Source of the DNA: JAIOQJ01 sp963718635
Lineage (GTDB): Bacteria > Planctomycetota > Planctomycetia > Gemmatales > Gemmataceae
Length of the DNA stretch: 64,000 bases
NCBI GenBank assembly: GCA_963718635.1
Contig: OY970367.1
Location: forward strand, 186,001-250,000
Direction of reading: 5' to 3'
The stretch's first letter is position 1. Each line of letters begins with the position of its first letter. Of the stretch, positions 18,373 to 26,134 are shown one piece after another. Below the pieces are notes generated by a model. The model was given only the letters and a program-made list of their open reading frames with translations. It was not told the DNA's origin and ran no database searches. The position numbers and the translations under genes are program-made.

Positions 18373-20598
18373 ATGCTTCTTGCTCTGTCCGTTCCTGCCG
18401 GCCACGAACGTGGACCGCTCGCCGCCGAGCAGTTCCTCACCACTTTCCACCAGGCGGATCTTCACCGGGATGGCGTTGATCTGATCATCGGTAACCGCGG
18501 CCGGATGAACGGCCTGTTCGTCCGTTGCTCGCCAGATCTCAATCCGATCGTGGAGCGGCAGCTCTACGCAGCCTATCCCGAGGCGATGCTTGGCGAATTG
18601 CCAGACGATGCCCTGTCGCCGCCGGCCGGGTCGATGACCTGGAGCATGGCACTCCATCTCGACCCCGATCTGTTCCCGTGCAAAAACCATAACCAGTTTC
18701 TCGACACCGATCGTTCGCTTGCCGATCCGCTCGCGGCTCTTTTCGGCGCCGTCGAGCCGGAGACAAGCCGCATCCACTGCCGAATCACCTTGAGCCTTCG
18801 GCCGGCCCGTTCGCACGACGTGCATCGAGCGAAGAAGGTTGTCGAAGGACTGAACCGATCCGGCCTCTGGCGATGGCCGACTTTCGCGGCGATCTATGTC
18901 ACTGGCAGGCGTTCTCCCATCCGTTTGGTTCGTTGGCTTGTCGCACCTTTGCCGCGAGTTTTTTCGAGAGGGCGACCATCTCCTGAGATGTTCGCGCTCG
19001 CCAAGGAGAAGATCACCGAGCCGCTCTTTGCAGCCGAGCTGACACTGTCGGTTTCCGCTCCACCCAAGGCCGCCGACACCGCAAAGAAAAGATTGGAAGC
19101 GATGGCAAGCGCATTCGCGATCTTCGAGGAGGCGCATTCGGCAGGGTTCGAGCGCGGCCCGATCCGTCGTCGGCTAAAGCAGTCCCGTTCTTTCCTTCTT
19201 TCCGCCGTTGAAGCCGCTACCCTCTGGCATCCTCCCGCCAGCGCAACTCCTTCGTCCCCGACCCTGGAGATTGTCACGAGCCGGGAATTTCCGCCGCCAA
19301 CGAACCTGCCAAAACCATCAGCCTTCCCGTCGCTCACGATCATCGGGACTACTCACTTCCGCGGGCACGGTGAGCGCTTCGGCATTCTCCCGGACGACCG
19401 CCTTCGCCATGCGATTGTTCTGGGGAAGACCGGCATGGGGAAATCGACCCTGCTGCATCACCTTGTCGCGTCCGATCTGGCCGCCGGCCGGGGGATGGCT
19501 CTAGTCGATCCGCATGGCGACCTGACGGAGGCCGTTCTTCGGTCAGTGCCTGCCGCCCGCACCAATGACGTGATCCTCTTGGATGCGGCCGATGCCGAAT
19601 ACCCGATGGCCTTCAACATCTTGGCGTGCGCCGATCCGTCGCAACGGCCCCTGCTGGCGTCCGGAGTGCTGGCCGCCTTCAAGAAACTCTTCGGCGATTC
19701 GTGGGGCCCACGCCTGGAACACATTTTGCGGAACGCCCTGCTGACGCTGCTCGAAGTGCCGGGATCGACGCTTGTGTCGCTCCTTCGTCTGCTTGGCGAC
19801 GCCCGCTATCGCCAGCGGATCGTTGCCAAGATAAATGATCCAATCGTTCGCGGCTTTTGGGAACACGAGTTCGCTTCGTGGCCGCCGAAGTTACAGGCCG
19901 AGGCCGTGGCGCCAGTCCAGAATAAGGTCGGGCACTTCGTGTCCTCACCATTGCTTCGCAACATCGTCGGCCAGTCGCAGAACCATCTCGACCTGCGACG
20001 CATTCTCGACGGCGGCCGTGTGCTGCTTGTGAACCTGTCGAAGGGACGACTCGGCGAAGACGCATCAGGCCTGCTCGGTTCGCTGCTCATCACCGCCCTG
20101 CAATTGGCGGCCATGAGCCGGGCCGATGTGCCCGAGGAGCAACGCCGGCCGTTCTTCCTCTACGTCGACGAATTCCAGAACTTCGCGACCGAATCGTTCG
20201 CGACCATCTTGAGCGAGGCCCGCAAGTACCGCCTGGGCCTGACCCTTGCCCATCAGTACCTCGCACAGCTCGATGATGCAACGCGAGCGGCCGTCTTCGG
20301 CAACATAGGAACAATGATCGCGTTTCAGGTCGGAGCAGACGACGCCGAGGCAGTCGCCGAGCAGCTTGGCGCCGACGTCTCGCCGCCCGACTTGCTTCAG
20401 CTGCCGAAGCACACGGCAACCGTTCGGTTACTCATCGACGGTATGCCGAGTCGGCCGTTCACGATGAAGACGCTGCCACCCGTTCAAAGACATGATCAGA
20501 ACCGAAGCATGCTAATCCGAGAACTATCTCGACGGCGATTCGCCCGCAATCGAGAACAGGTCGAAAGAGAAGTGCAGAGCCAATATGACCGTGGGTAG
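18373..20598 (+). CDS. type IV secretion/conjugation ATPase (TraG/HerA-like)
   Basis: A 741-residue protein. The first 330 residues are a non-ATPase domain. The motor domain follows with VLGKTGMGKSTLLHHL (Walker A, near 351), ALVDPHGDLTEAV, RPFFLYVDEFQNFATESF (Walker B, near 593) and a C-terminal sensor region with ARKYRLGLTLAHQYLAQLD. The combination matches the type IV secretory conjugative DNA transfer family (TraM-recognition/HerA-FtsK ATPases), which moves the nicked strand to the secretion channel. No long N-terminal membrane segments are seen. It follows the HNH gene by 44 bases and marks the element as a conjugative or mobilisable type. Confidence 0.85.
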   Translation: MLLALSVPAGHERGPLAAEQFLTTFHQADLHRDGVDLIIGNRGRMNGLFVRCSPDLNPIVERQLYAAYPEAMLGELPDDALSPPAGSMTWSMALHLDPDLFPCKNHNQFLDTDRSLADPLAALFGAVEPETSRIHCRITLSLRPARSHDVHRAKKVVEGLNRSGLWRWPTFAAIYVTGRRSPIRLVRWLVAPLPRVFSRGRPSPEMFALAKEKITEPLFAAELTLSVSAPPKAADTAKKRLEAMASAFAIFEEAHSAGFERGPIRRRLKQSRSFLLSAVEAATLWHPPASATPSSPTLEIVTSREFPPPTNLPKPSAFPSLTIIGTTHFRGHGERFGILPDDRLRHAIVLGKTGMGKSTLLHHLVASDLAAGRGMALVDPHGDLTEAVLRSVPAARTNDVILLDAADAEYPMAFNILACADPSQRPLLASGVLAAFKKLFGDSWGPRLEHILRNALLTLLEVPGSTLVSLLRLLGDARYRQRIVAKINDPIVRGFWEHEFASWPPKLQAEAVAPVQNKVGHFVSSPLLRNIVGQSQNHLDLRRILDGGRVLLVNLSKGRLGEDASGLLGSLLITALQLAAMSRADVPEEQRRPFFLYVDEFQNFATESFATILSEARKYRLGLTLAHQYLAQLDDATRAAVFGNIGTMIAFQVGADDAEAVAEQLGADVSPPDLLQLPKHTATVRLLIDGMPSRPFTMKTLPPVQRHDQNRSMLIRELSRRRFARNREQVEREVQSQYDRG

Positions 20599-20613
20599 GC
20601 AGGCTCGCACCCT

Positions 20614-21084
20614 TCACTGAACCAGACATGGTCCGTTTTGCATAAGACGGACGCCGTCTGATATTATCGGAATGTCCTTGTTCAGCCCTCGAATCACAGC
20701 AATTAGCTGCTGTGTCATTTGATCAAAAATAGGCTTGGTAATCTCAATCGAGTTGGGATCAATAGGGGCTGGCGATTTCAGCGTATCTTGCGTGAAAAGG
20801 ATCCAGTCTCGGTTGCAGCCGCACACTTCAGGCAGAATCGTAGTCAATAGGTACCAGAGATCAAAGAGTAGTGAATCGGTTATGTATTTATCAGTCTGTC
20901 CATTCTCTGCAATGGTTCTGTAAGCGTGATTTGTGGTATTATTGAGCACAAAATTGTCGAAAAAGCCTCGTCCCTCGGGCGCCGGCGCCAGAAACTCGTG
21001 AATCATTGACAGCTGCTTGGCCGTAATTGGTGCAATGATCCGGAACCGGTCGCCGCTTTGCTCCACCTGGGAAAAGTCGAACAT
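20614..21084 (-). CDS. hypothetical protein
   Basis: 156 residues from the ATG at 21084 (MFDFSQVEQSGDRFRIIAPI), which has a GGGGA ribosome site upstream. A start at 21141 is also open. It contains LAPAPEGRGFFDNFVLNN and SLLFDLWYLLTTILPEVCGC and has no membrane segment or motif I can name. It converges on the conjugation ATPase gene, 15 bases between stops. Function unknown. Confidence 0.5.
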   Translation of the reverse strand: MFDFSQVEQSGDRFRIIAPITAKQLSMIHEFLAPAPEGRGFFDNFVLNNTTNHAYRTIAENGQTDKYITDSLLFDLWYLLTTILPEVCGCNRDWILFTQDTLKSPAPIDPNSIEITKPIFDQMTQQLIAVIRGLNKDIPIISDGVRLMQNGPCLVQ

Positions 21085-21326
21085 CGGTTGTTCCCCAGAA
21101 GCCAGACGGTGGTCGATGCGTAACCGCTGCGAAAAGTGCATTACCCATTCGGCCCGAAACTGGCAAAGTCACCGATACAGATCCTACGCAAGGTGTCAAG
21201 CCCCGCGCCGACTCTGACATGTCGCGAGCCAGGTTTTGACTTCGGCGATTAGTGCTCGGACCAAATTGCAGCGTCAACAAGGAATCATCTGCGCCATTGT
21301 CTTCATCGCCTTAACTTGTGCTACGC

Positions 21327-21377
21327 TGCCCTCGTTTCAGACATCGTGTCTGAAAGATCATTCACATCACGAGGGCA
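21327..21377 (+). promoter_or_regulatory. nested stem-loop covering the ribosome site of the DUF932 gene
   Basis: An outer 9-base stem pairs TGCCCTCGT (21327-21335) with ACGAGGGCA (21369-21377). Inside it an uninterrupted hairpin, TTTCAGACA-TCG-TGTCTGAAA, occupies 21335-21355. The right arm of the outer stem contains GAGGG, the only plausible ribosome binding site of the DUF932 gene, whose ATG is at 21383. Closing the outer stem would hide it, so this looks like a translational control element. That consequence is inference. Confidence 0.6.
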
Positions 21378-21382
21378 CAAGA

Positions 21383-22165
21383 ATGTCCGCCACACTCTTG
21401 CTTCATGCGGGAGGCAGGGAGGTCACCCGCGAGGAATTGACCGAGTTCACCTGTCCGCCGGCCACGAAAACCTGGAGGCCGATCAGCCACACGAACGTGC
21501 TCGACACTGCCTTGAATACGCTGGCCGAAGCCGGCTACGAAGTCGCCAAAATTCGGCTCGGCGTGTCCAACGAGGGCAAACGATTCTTCGGAACATTGGA
21601 TTTGACTACCGCGCTCACGCCCGAAGGAAGTGTTGCTCTTGCGGTCGGACTTCGGTCAAGTTTCGATCAGTCGTTCCCGCTTGGCTTCTGTGCGGGAACG
21701 CGAACGTTCGTCTGCGATAATCTCGCATTCCGCAGCGATCTGATGGTGAAGCGTAAGCACACGGTCAACGGCGCCGCCCGCTTTTCCGCCGACATCGCCA
21801 AGGCGGTCATGTCTCTGGGATCGTTCAAGGAAGCCGAGACGATGCGCATCCAGCAACTTCGCGACGCAGAGATGACCGATGCCCAAGCAGAATCGTTTAT
21901 GCTGCGGGCTTGCCTGCAACGTGGCATCGTCGCTCAACGACAACTTCCGCTCGTGTTCCGCGAGTGGCACGAGCCAGAGCACGACGCTTTTCGGCCAAGG
22001 ACGGCATGGTCATTGCTATCGGCCTTCACGTCCGTGCTCCGCGAACTCCAGCAGAGGAACCCGGCCGAACTCGCTCACCGCACGATGCGGCTTCACGCCT
22101 TGTTGGCACCGGCAAAAGCCGAACAGGTTGCTATTGCCGATGCAACGCCCGCCCTCGCGATATGA
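21383..22165 (+). CDS. DUF932 phage/plasmid-related protein
   Basis: 260 residues from the ATG at 21383 (MSATLLLHAGGREVTREEL). The order TWRPISHTNVLD, FFGTLDL, ALAVGLRSSFDQSFPLGFCAG, FVCDNLAF is that of DUF932 proteins (plasmid and phage 'DUF932/YfjQ-like' family). Their role is unknown, but they are common markers of mobile elements. The extended frame upstream to 21236 runs through the stem-loop leader and is not coding. A strong terminator follows at 22194. Confidence 0.8.
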   Translation: MSATLLLHAGGREVTREELTEFTCPPATKTWRPISHTNVLDTALNTLAEAGYEVAKIRLGVSNEGKRFFGTLDLTTALTPEGSVALAVGLRSSFDQSFPLGFCAGTRTFVCDNLAFRSDLMVKRKHTVNGAARFSADIAKAVMSLGSFKEAETMRIQQLRDAEMTDAQAESFMLRACLQRGIVAQRQLPLVFREWHEPEHDAFRPRTAWSLLSAFTSVLRELQQRNPAELAHRTMRLHALLAPAKAEQVAIADATPALAI

Positions 22166-22193
22166 CCCTCTCCTGTCCAACGGATAGGAGCAA

Positions 22194-22220
22194 GCCCCCT
22201 CCAAACGGAGGGGGCTTTTT
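22194..22220 (+). terminator. rho-independent terminator
   Basis: A nine-base perfect stem, GCCCCCTCC/GGAGGGGGC, with a short AAAC loop is followed by T5. It lies 28 bases after the DUF932 stop codon and should end that transcript. Confidence 0.85.
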
Positions 22221-22247
22221 GTTCGAGCGTGGCATCGTGTTATCCTT

Positions 22248-22787
22248 GTGCTCGTGGCCAAGGAAACGCCCATCAACGATTTCGGCCTGCTAATTGGCTA
22301 CCTGATTCCGGGCTTCATCGCGCTCTGGGGGCTCGCATTTCTCGATCCGCCCCTGAAAACTCAACTTCTCGGCGCGGGCAGCGACCAGCCGACCATCGCC
22401 GGCTTTCTCTATTCCACTGTCGCCGCAATCGCTGCCGGCCTTACGGTCAGCACCGTCCGCTGGCTGACGATCGACCGCATTCATCGCTTGACGGGCATCC
22501 ACCGTCCCGATTGGGATGCCGCATTCTTGGAAGAGAACATCAACGCCTTCAACATCCTGCTGGAAGGCCATTACCGGTTCTATCTTTGGTACGCCAATTC
22601 TCTAGTGGCGATTCTTTGGGTGTTCGTCGCTCGTCGCATTGCTGCGGGCAGCTTCTGGCCGCTCGATGCATGGGATGCCGGCCTCCTTGCCGCGATTCCG
22701 TTGTTCTTCCTCGGATCGCGTGACACGCTAAGGCGCTATTACGTCCAGATTGGCAGGTTGCTGAAGAGACAACCGAAGGACGGCTAA
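22248..22787 (+). CDS. small integral membrane protein
   Basis: About 179 residues from GTG 22248 (or GTG 22254, VAKETPINDFG). Four hydrophobic segments are visible: LLIGYLIPGFIALWGLAFL, AGFLYSTVAAIAAGLTV, LWYANSLVAILWVFVA and AGLLAAIPLFFLG. There are soluble loops between segments two and three. It has no catalytic motif that I recognise. It follows the terminator of the DUF932 gene, so it needs its own promoter, which I could not identify. Confidence 0.65.
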   Translation: MLVAKETPINDFGLLIGYLIPGFIALWGLAFLDPPLKTQLLGAGSDQPTIAGFLYSTVAAIAAGLTVSTVRWLTIDRIHRLTGIHRPDWDAAFLEENINAFNILLEGHYRFYLWYANSLVAILWVFVARRIAAGSFWPLDAWDAGLLAAIPLFFLGSRDTLRRYYVQIGRLLKRQPKDG

Positions 22788-22798
22788 TTTGTCGGATT

Positions 22799-22993
22799 TC
22801 AGGAAACCAACTCGGCCATCGACACTTTCAAAGCCCGCGCCAACTTGTCGATGTTCACGATGGAGATGTTCCGTTCGCCGCGTTCGACGCTGCTGACGTA
22901 ATTGCGGTGCAGCCCTGATAGTTCGGCGACCTTCTCCTGGGAAAGCCCTTTCGCGAGGCGAATGGCCTTGAGTTTCTCTCCGAAACGGGTCAT
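22799..22993 (-). CDS. XRE-family helix-turn-helix repressor
   Basis: 64 residues from the ATG at 22993 (MTRFGEKLKAIRLAKGLSQE). The Cro/cI-type helix-turn-helix is complete: GLSQEKVAELSGLHRNYVSS is the turn, followed by VERGERNISIVNIDKLARAL. The extension upstream to 23089 overlaps the promoter and operator and is not needed. It is divergent from a 54-residue basic protein gene. An 18-bp palindrome lies between them, a likely binding site for this dimeric repressor. Confidence 0.8.
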   Translation of the reverse strand: MTRFGEKLKAIRLAKGLSQEKVAELSGLHRNYVSSVERGERNISIVNIDKLARALKVSMAELVS

Positions 22994-23049
22994 CACGTTG
23001 GCCAAGATCGATCCCAGATTGTCCGCAGGCGGAAAAGCAAAAAGGGGCG

Positions 23050-23079
23050 TTGACCTCAATCTGGGAATCCCGATAGAAT
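23050..23079 (+). promoter_or_regulatory. sigma70-type promoter
   Basis: TTGACC at 23050-23055 and TAGAAT at 23074-23079 are separated by 18 bases. The promoter points towards the small basic protein gene (ATG 23135), with the palindromic operator just downstream at 23093. Confidence 0.6.
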
Positions 23080-23092
23080 CATTCCACACACG

Positions 23093-23110
23093 TTACGTTT
23101 GCAAACGTAA
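23093..23110. promoter_or_regulatory. perfect 18-bp palindrome, likely XRE operator
   Basis: The sequence TTACGTTTGCAAACGTAA is its own reverse complement. It lies between the XRE repressor gene and the small basic protein gene, 13 bases downstream of a promoter -10 box, where a bound dimer would block early transcription. Binding by the adjacent XRE protein is inferred. Confidence 0.65.
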
Positions 23111-23134
23111 AGTAGTCAAACAAGGAGAGCGAAC

Positions 23135-23299
23135 ATGACAAACGGCATCGATCACCACGGAAAACACGCCCGAGGCCAGCAACCGCCCGCCAAGAAACGA
23201 ACATCCAAGAAGGCACCGAAGAAAGCCGCGGCACCGAAAGGCGCTACGCGAGCGTGGGTGGACGCGGCGGTTCTCGGAAAAAAGCCGATTTCGGACTGA
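23135..23299 (+). CDS. 54-residue lysine-rich small basic protein
   Basis: MTNGIDHHGKHARGQQ opens the protein. A run with KKRTSKKAPKKAAAPK follows, like the basic tails of histone-H1-type bacterial proteins, and then a short C-terminus with AWVDAAVLGKKPISD. An ideal ribosome site, AAGGAGA, lies 6 bases before the ATG. The gene sits behind a promoter and palindrome and is probably controlled by the divergent XRE protein. It may bind DNA or RNA through charge. Function is otherwise unknown. Confidence 0.65.
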   Translation: MTNGIDHHGKHARGQQPPAKKRTSKKAPKKAAAPKGATRAWVDAAVLGKKPISD

Positions 23300-23450
23300 T
23301 TTCACGGTCGGATGTGGGGACGAGCAGCTTTACAGATCGGCGAAAAATGGCCCGGTCGCCGGCTTTGGCGGCCGGTGCCTGAGAAGACGGCTAATCAACA
23401 TTTCTTCTGTTCCATCAAGCCGAAATCATCGGCCGTATGCGGGCCGATGT

Positions 23451-23456
23451 TATACT
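23451..23456 (+). promoter_or_regulatory. -10 box of recombinase copy 1
   Basis: TATACT is followed after 23 bases by the ATG at 23480. The leader GAAACGCACTTTGCACGCA is also found in front of copy 2 (on the minus strand just above 60049), behind TACACT. The conserved spacing supports both the promoter and the chosen start codons. Confidence 0.55.
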
Positions 23457-23479
23457 TTGCGAAACGCACTTTGCACGCA

Positions 23480-24574
23480 ATGAATTTCCCCGTTAATGAC
23501 GACCGGCAACCAGGCAAGGAATCCGATCCGCCGTCAATGCCGGAAGGCGCGCCGACGGAAGAATTCTCGTCAGGCCAGACTTCAGTTGGCTTGTCCAGCG
23601 CGCCGCTCATCCCTGCATTCGAGCGCGGGCGGACGTTGACAGAAGCCGACATTCGTAGCCGTTTCACCGAGGCATGTTCCGCCTGGCTGGCTAAGTCTCC
23701 ATCGCTTGAGACACGGTCCGCTTATTCCCGCGAATTGAAACAGTTCCTCGTCTTCGCCGGAATCCCGGTTGACGCGCTCGAACTGCTCACGACCGTTCGT
23801 CCGCAGCAGGTCGCTGCATGGCGAGATCACCTGCGCGAGCGAGGACTCTCCAACGCCTCGATCGTCCGCAAGATTACCGTGCTTCGCTCGCTCTTCAGTT
23901 ACCTGTCTGTCTACGGCTATCTCGGTGCCAATCCAGCACATAGCGATTTCGTTGATGTGCCGGCAGTTCCTCGCGACGGAAAAACCGTGGGCCTGACGCC
24001 GGAGGATTGCCGGCGTCTGCTTGACGCGCCCTCGCCCGACACACCCGAAGGAATTCGCGATCGAACACTCCTCGCTGCCCTCGCCTTTACCGGTTGCCGT
24101 GTCGGCGAACTGACTCGACTCCGCGTGAAAGACTACAAATCCAGCGGCGGACATCGGGTATTGGAAGTTCGTGGAAAAGGCGGAAAAGAACGACGCGTGC
24201 CGCTGCACCCTGAAGCGTTTGAGCGAATCGAAGTGTGGCTAGACGAAGCCAAGATTCGCGAAGAAGCTGACGCCGCACTCTTTCCGCCCACCAAGACCGC
24301 GCGCGGCCGAGGACGCGACGGCTTCCTTCGCCGAGCACTTTCGCGTCGATCGGTGCAGCATCTCGTCGGGCGCTACGTCCGGCGCCTGACCTTGGATCCC
24401 GCCGTGACCGTTCACTCCTTCCGAGTGACGGCCCTCACGACGGCCCGCGAGCGCGGCAGCGACGTGATCGATCTTCAAGATTTTGCCGGGCATGCCGATC
24501 CGCGAACCACTCTCACGTACATCAGAACCAGGGATCGACTCTCGAAGTCCCCGGCCTATGTGCTCAAATATTGA
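23480..24574 (+). CDS. tyrosine recombinase (XerC/D-like), copy 1
   Basis: A 364-residue site-specific recombinase. The N-terminal 65 residues are variable. The SAM-like core-binding domain covers about 70-165 (RGLSNASIVRKITVLRSLFS). The catalytic domain contains all expected residues: Arg in TGCRVGELTRL (near 206), Lys in VRGKGGKERRVPL, His-x-x-Arg in VHSFRVTALTT (near 311), His in FAGHADPRTTLTYI (near 337) and the Tyr near 345. A second recombinase of identical length and very similar sequence lies at 58955-60049 in opposite orientation. Together they bracket the defence cargo. The start at 23480 is chosen because the upstream leader is conserved between the copies. Confidence 0.9.
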   Translation: MNFPVNDDRQPGKESDPPSMPEGAPTEEFSSGQTSVGLSSAPLIPAFERGRTLTEADIRSRFTEACSAWLAKSPSLETRSAYSRELKQFLVFAGIPVDALELLTTVRPQQVAAWRDHLRERGLSNASIVRKITVLRSLFSYLSVYGYLGANPAHSDFVDVPAVPRDGKTVGLTPEDCRRLLDAPSPDTPEGIRDRTLLAALAFTGCRVGELTRLRVKDYKSSGGHRVLEVRGKGGKERRVPLHPEAFERIEVWLDEAKIREEADAALFPPTKTARGRGRDGFLRRALSRRSVQHLVGRYVRRLTLDPAVTVHSFRVTALTTARERGSDVIDLQDFAGHADPRTTLTYIRTRDRLSKSPAYVLKY

Positions 24575-24617
24575 ATTGGCCTCTTGTGCTAGTGACTTGA
24601 TTAGCCGAATGTACAAC

Positions 24618-25340
24618 TCAGACGCCTCGGGCGTTCCGGTCCCAAATGTACTTGTGGAACTGAAGTTGCATCCGTACCTGGAGACCTGATTCAAGGAGCC
24701 AGTCGACGAGCTCCACCGGCTTCAAGTCGCCGAACACCGTGCTCAGAAGCACCGTGAAGCGAGTGTCCAACGAATGCTGCCGAATAACGCTGACGGTCCA
24801 GTCGAAATCTCGTTTCGAAGCAATCACGAATTTGATTTGGTCAGTCGGCTTCAACAAGTCCAGATTCGACCAGACGTTGTTTTCACACTCACCGCTGTCA
24901 GGACATTTCAGGTCCATAATGACGTGCACGCGCTGATCTACCCCTTCGATCGAGACCAGTCCGCTCGTCTCAAGCAGTACTGTCAGTCCACGATCGGCGA
25001 GGCAGGCCATCAGGGTCAGGGTCTCCGACTGAAGCAGGGGTTCGCCACCCGTAAGCTCGACCAGAGGGCACCCGAAGGCAAGGACCTTTTCGACGATGTC
25101 ATCGAGCGCAATCAAACTGCCTTCCTTAAACGCATGCGGCGTGTCGCACCAAGAGCATCGCGCCATACAAGCCGTGAGGCGGACGAAGACGCACGGTAAG
25201 CCAGCAAATGTGGATTCGCCCTGGACACTGCAGTAGACCTCGTGCACAAGCAGTTGACCTTTTGGCTTATCCCTCAGCGGTGCCAATCGGTGTATTCTTA
25301 TCTGCGACAGATCTCCCGCTGGTGTAACGTTCATTTCCAT
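24618..25340 (-). CDS. queE: QueE-like 7-carboxy-7-deazaguanine synthase (radical SAM)
   Basis: A 240-residue radical SAM enzyme. The iron-sulfur cluster motif Cys-x3-Cys-x2-Cys is at residues 58-65 (TACMARCSWCDTPHAF), the GGEP motif at 98-101 (LTGGEPLLQ) and ETSG farther on. The C-terminus, LQFHKYIWDRNARGV, is characteristic of QueE, as is the VQGE motif (residues 39-42). QueE converts 6-carboxytetrahydropterin to 7-carboxy-7-deazaguanine, the first deazaguanine base of the queuosine and Dpd pathways. It is the last gene of the operon that starts with the DpdA-like transglycosylase. A good ribosome site, AAGGAAGG, precedes it. QueC, QueD and FolE are absent from the window. Confidence 0.85.
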   Translation of the reverse strand: MEMNVTPAGDLSQIRIHRLAPLRDKPKGQLLVHEVYCSVQGESTFAGLPCVFVRLTACMARCSWCDTPHAFKEGSLIALDDIVEKVLAFGCPLVELTGGEPLLQSETLTLMACLADRGLTVLLETSGLVSIEGVDQRVHVIMDLKCPDSGECENNVWSNLDLLKPTDQIKFVIASKRDFDWTVSVIRQHSLDTRFTVLLSTVFGDLKPVELVDWLLESGLQVRMQLQFHKYIWDRNARGV

Positions 25341-25353
25341 TACCTTCCTTGAA

Positions 25354-26130
25354 TTACACCATGGCGCCCGGCCGTTGGTTCAACAACTTCGCAGCATTCT
25401 CGTGGATTTGCCGAATGAATTCCTCGGACATTCCGGCGTCGACGAGCTGTCGCTCTTGATGGACCACAGACCCGAAAGAGCCCTTGCAGATCGGGAAATC
25501 AGAACCGATCAAGAGTTTATGGTGAGGCGCATGCCTGGCCAGCAGCTCGGCCTTTACGCGGCTGGCCAGGACGGAAGTTTCCAGATACACGTTGGGCAGC
25601 CGGTTAGCGACCGAAATCGCTTCCAAGACAAGTTCCCGTACCAATCCTTCAGCGACGTAAGTCGTCCCGGGTTTGTCGGAGGGACCTGGCGCGTACGACC
25701 CACTGTGAGCCATAATGAAGATGAGGTCGGGAAATGCCTTGGCCACGTCCTCAAATAATCTTCCCCGCGACAATTCTGGTTCTCGGTCGTCGGAATGCAC
25801 GAGTAATGGAAGGTGGCGCTCTCGTGCAATCAACAAGGCCGGCAGAATATTCTCGATTGTGAACGGATACCGCTCGATGTACGGGTGTAGTTTGATCCCG
25901 CGAGCGGTCTCAGGGACGCGGGCAAAACGAGGCGCGCGAACCCAGAAGAAGGGGAATAAGTTCAGGCCAATTGCCCTGAACCGTGCGAGGGTGCTGTCCT
26001 CCTCGTAGATTGCGGCTAGCAGGCCGATCTCCTCCCGTCGGGCATAGGCGAGAGTCTCCTCGGGAGTTGGCGGCGGGGTCGTGTGCGGCGCCCCGATCCT
26101 GTCGATGTGGATATGACAATCTACTCGCAT
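25354..26130 (-). CDS. TatD-like metal-dependent hydrolase/DNase
   Basis: A 258-residue amidohydrolase-fold protein. Expected metal ligands are all visible: His-x-His at residues 6-8 (DCHIHID), RGIKLHPY (near 78-84), VHSDD (His112), MAHSGS (His142) and GSDFP (Asp near 215). The arrangement is that of TatD/amidohydrolase-2 proteins. It lies 4 bases after the membrane-protein gene and 13 bases before queE. A TatD-like enzyme (QatD) next to a deazaguanine-type enzyme is known from the Qat anti-phage system, which gives a functional parallel, but QatA, QatB and QatC are missing here. It may be the nuclease of the system. Confidence 0.75.
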   Translation of the reverse strand: MRVDCHIHIDRIGAPHTTPPPTPEETLAYARREEIGLLAAIYEEDSTLARFRAIGLNLFPFFWVRAPRFARVPETARGIKLHPYIERYPFTIENILPALLIARERHLPLLVHSDDREPELSRGRLFEDVAKAFPDLIFIMAHSGSYAPGPSDKPGTTYVAEGLVRELVLEAISVANRLPNVYLETSVLASRVKAELLARHAPHHKLLIGSDFPICKGSFGSVVHQERQLVDAGMSEEFIRQIHENAAKLLNQRPGAMV

Positions 26131-26134
26131 GGCG

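Noticed and set aside
23312..23479. N-terminal extension of recombinase copy 1
   Set aside because: The promoter-like TATACT lies inside it, and the corresponding extension of copy 2 is not similar.
24618..26130. A Qat system
   Set aside because: A TatD-like protein beside a queuosine-pathway enzyme fits partly, but the enzyme is QueE and not QueC, and QatA and QatB are missing.
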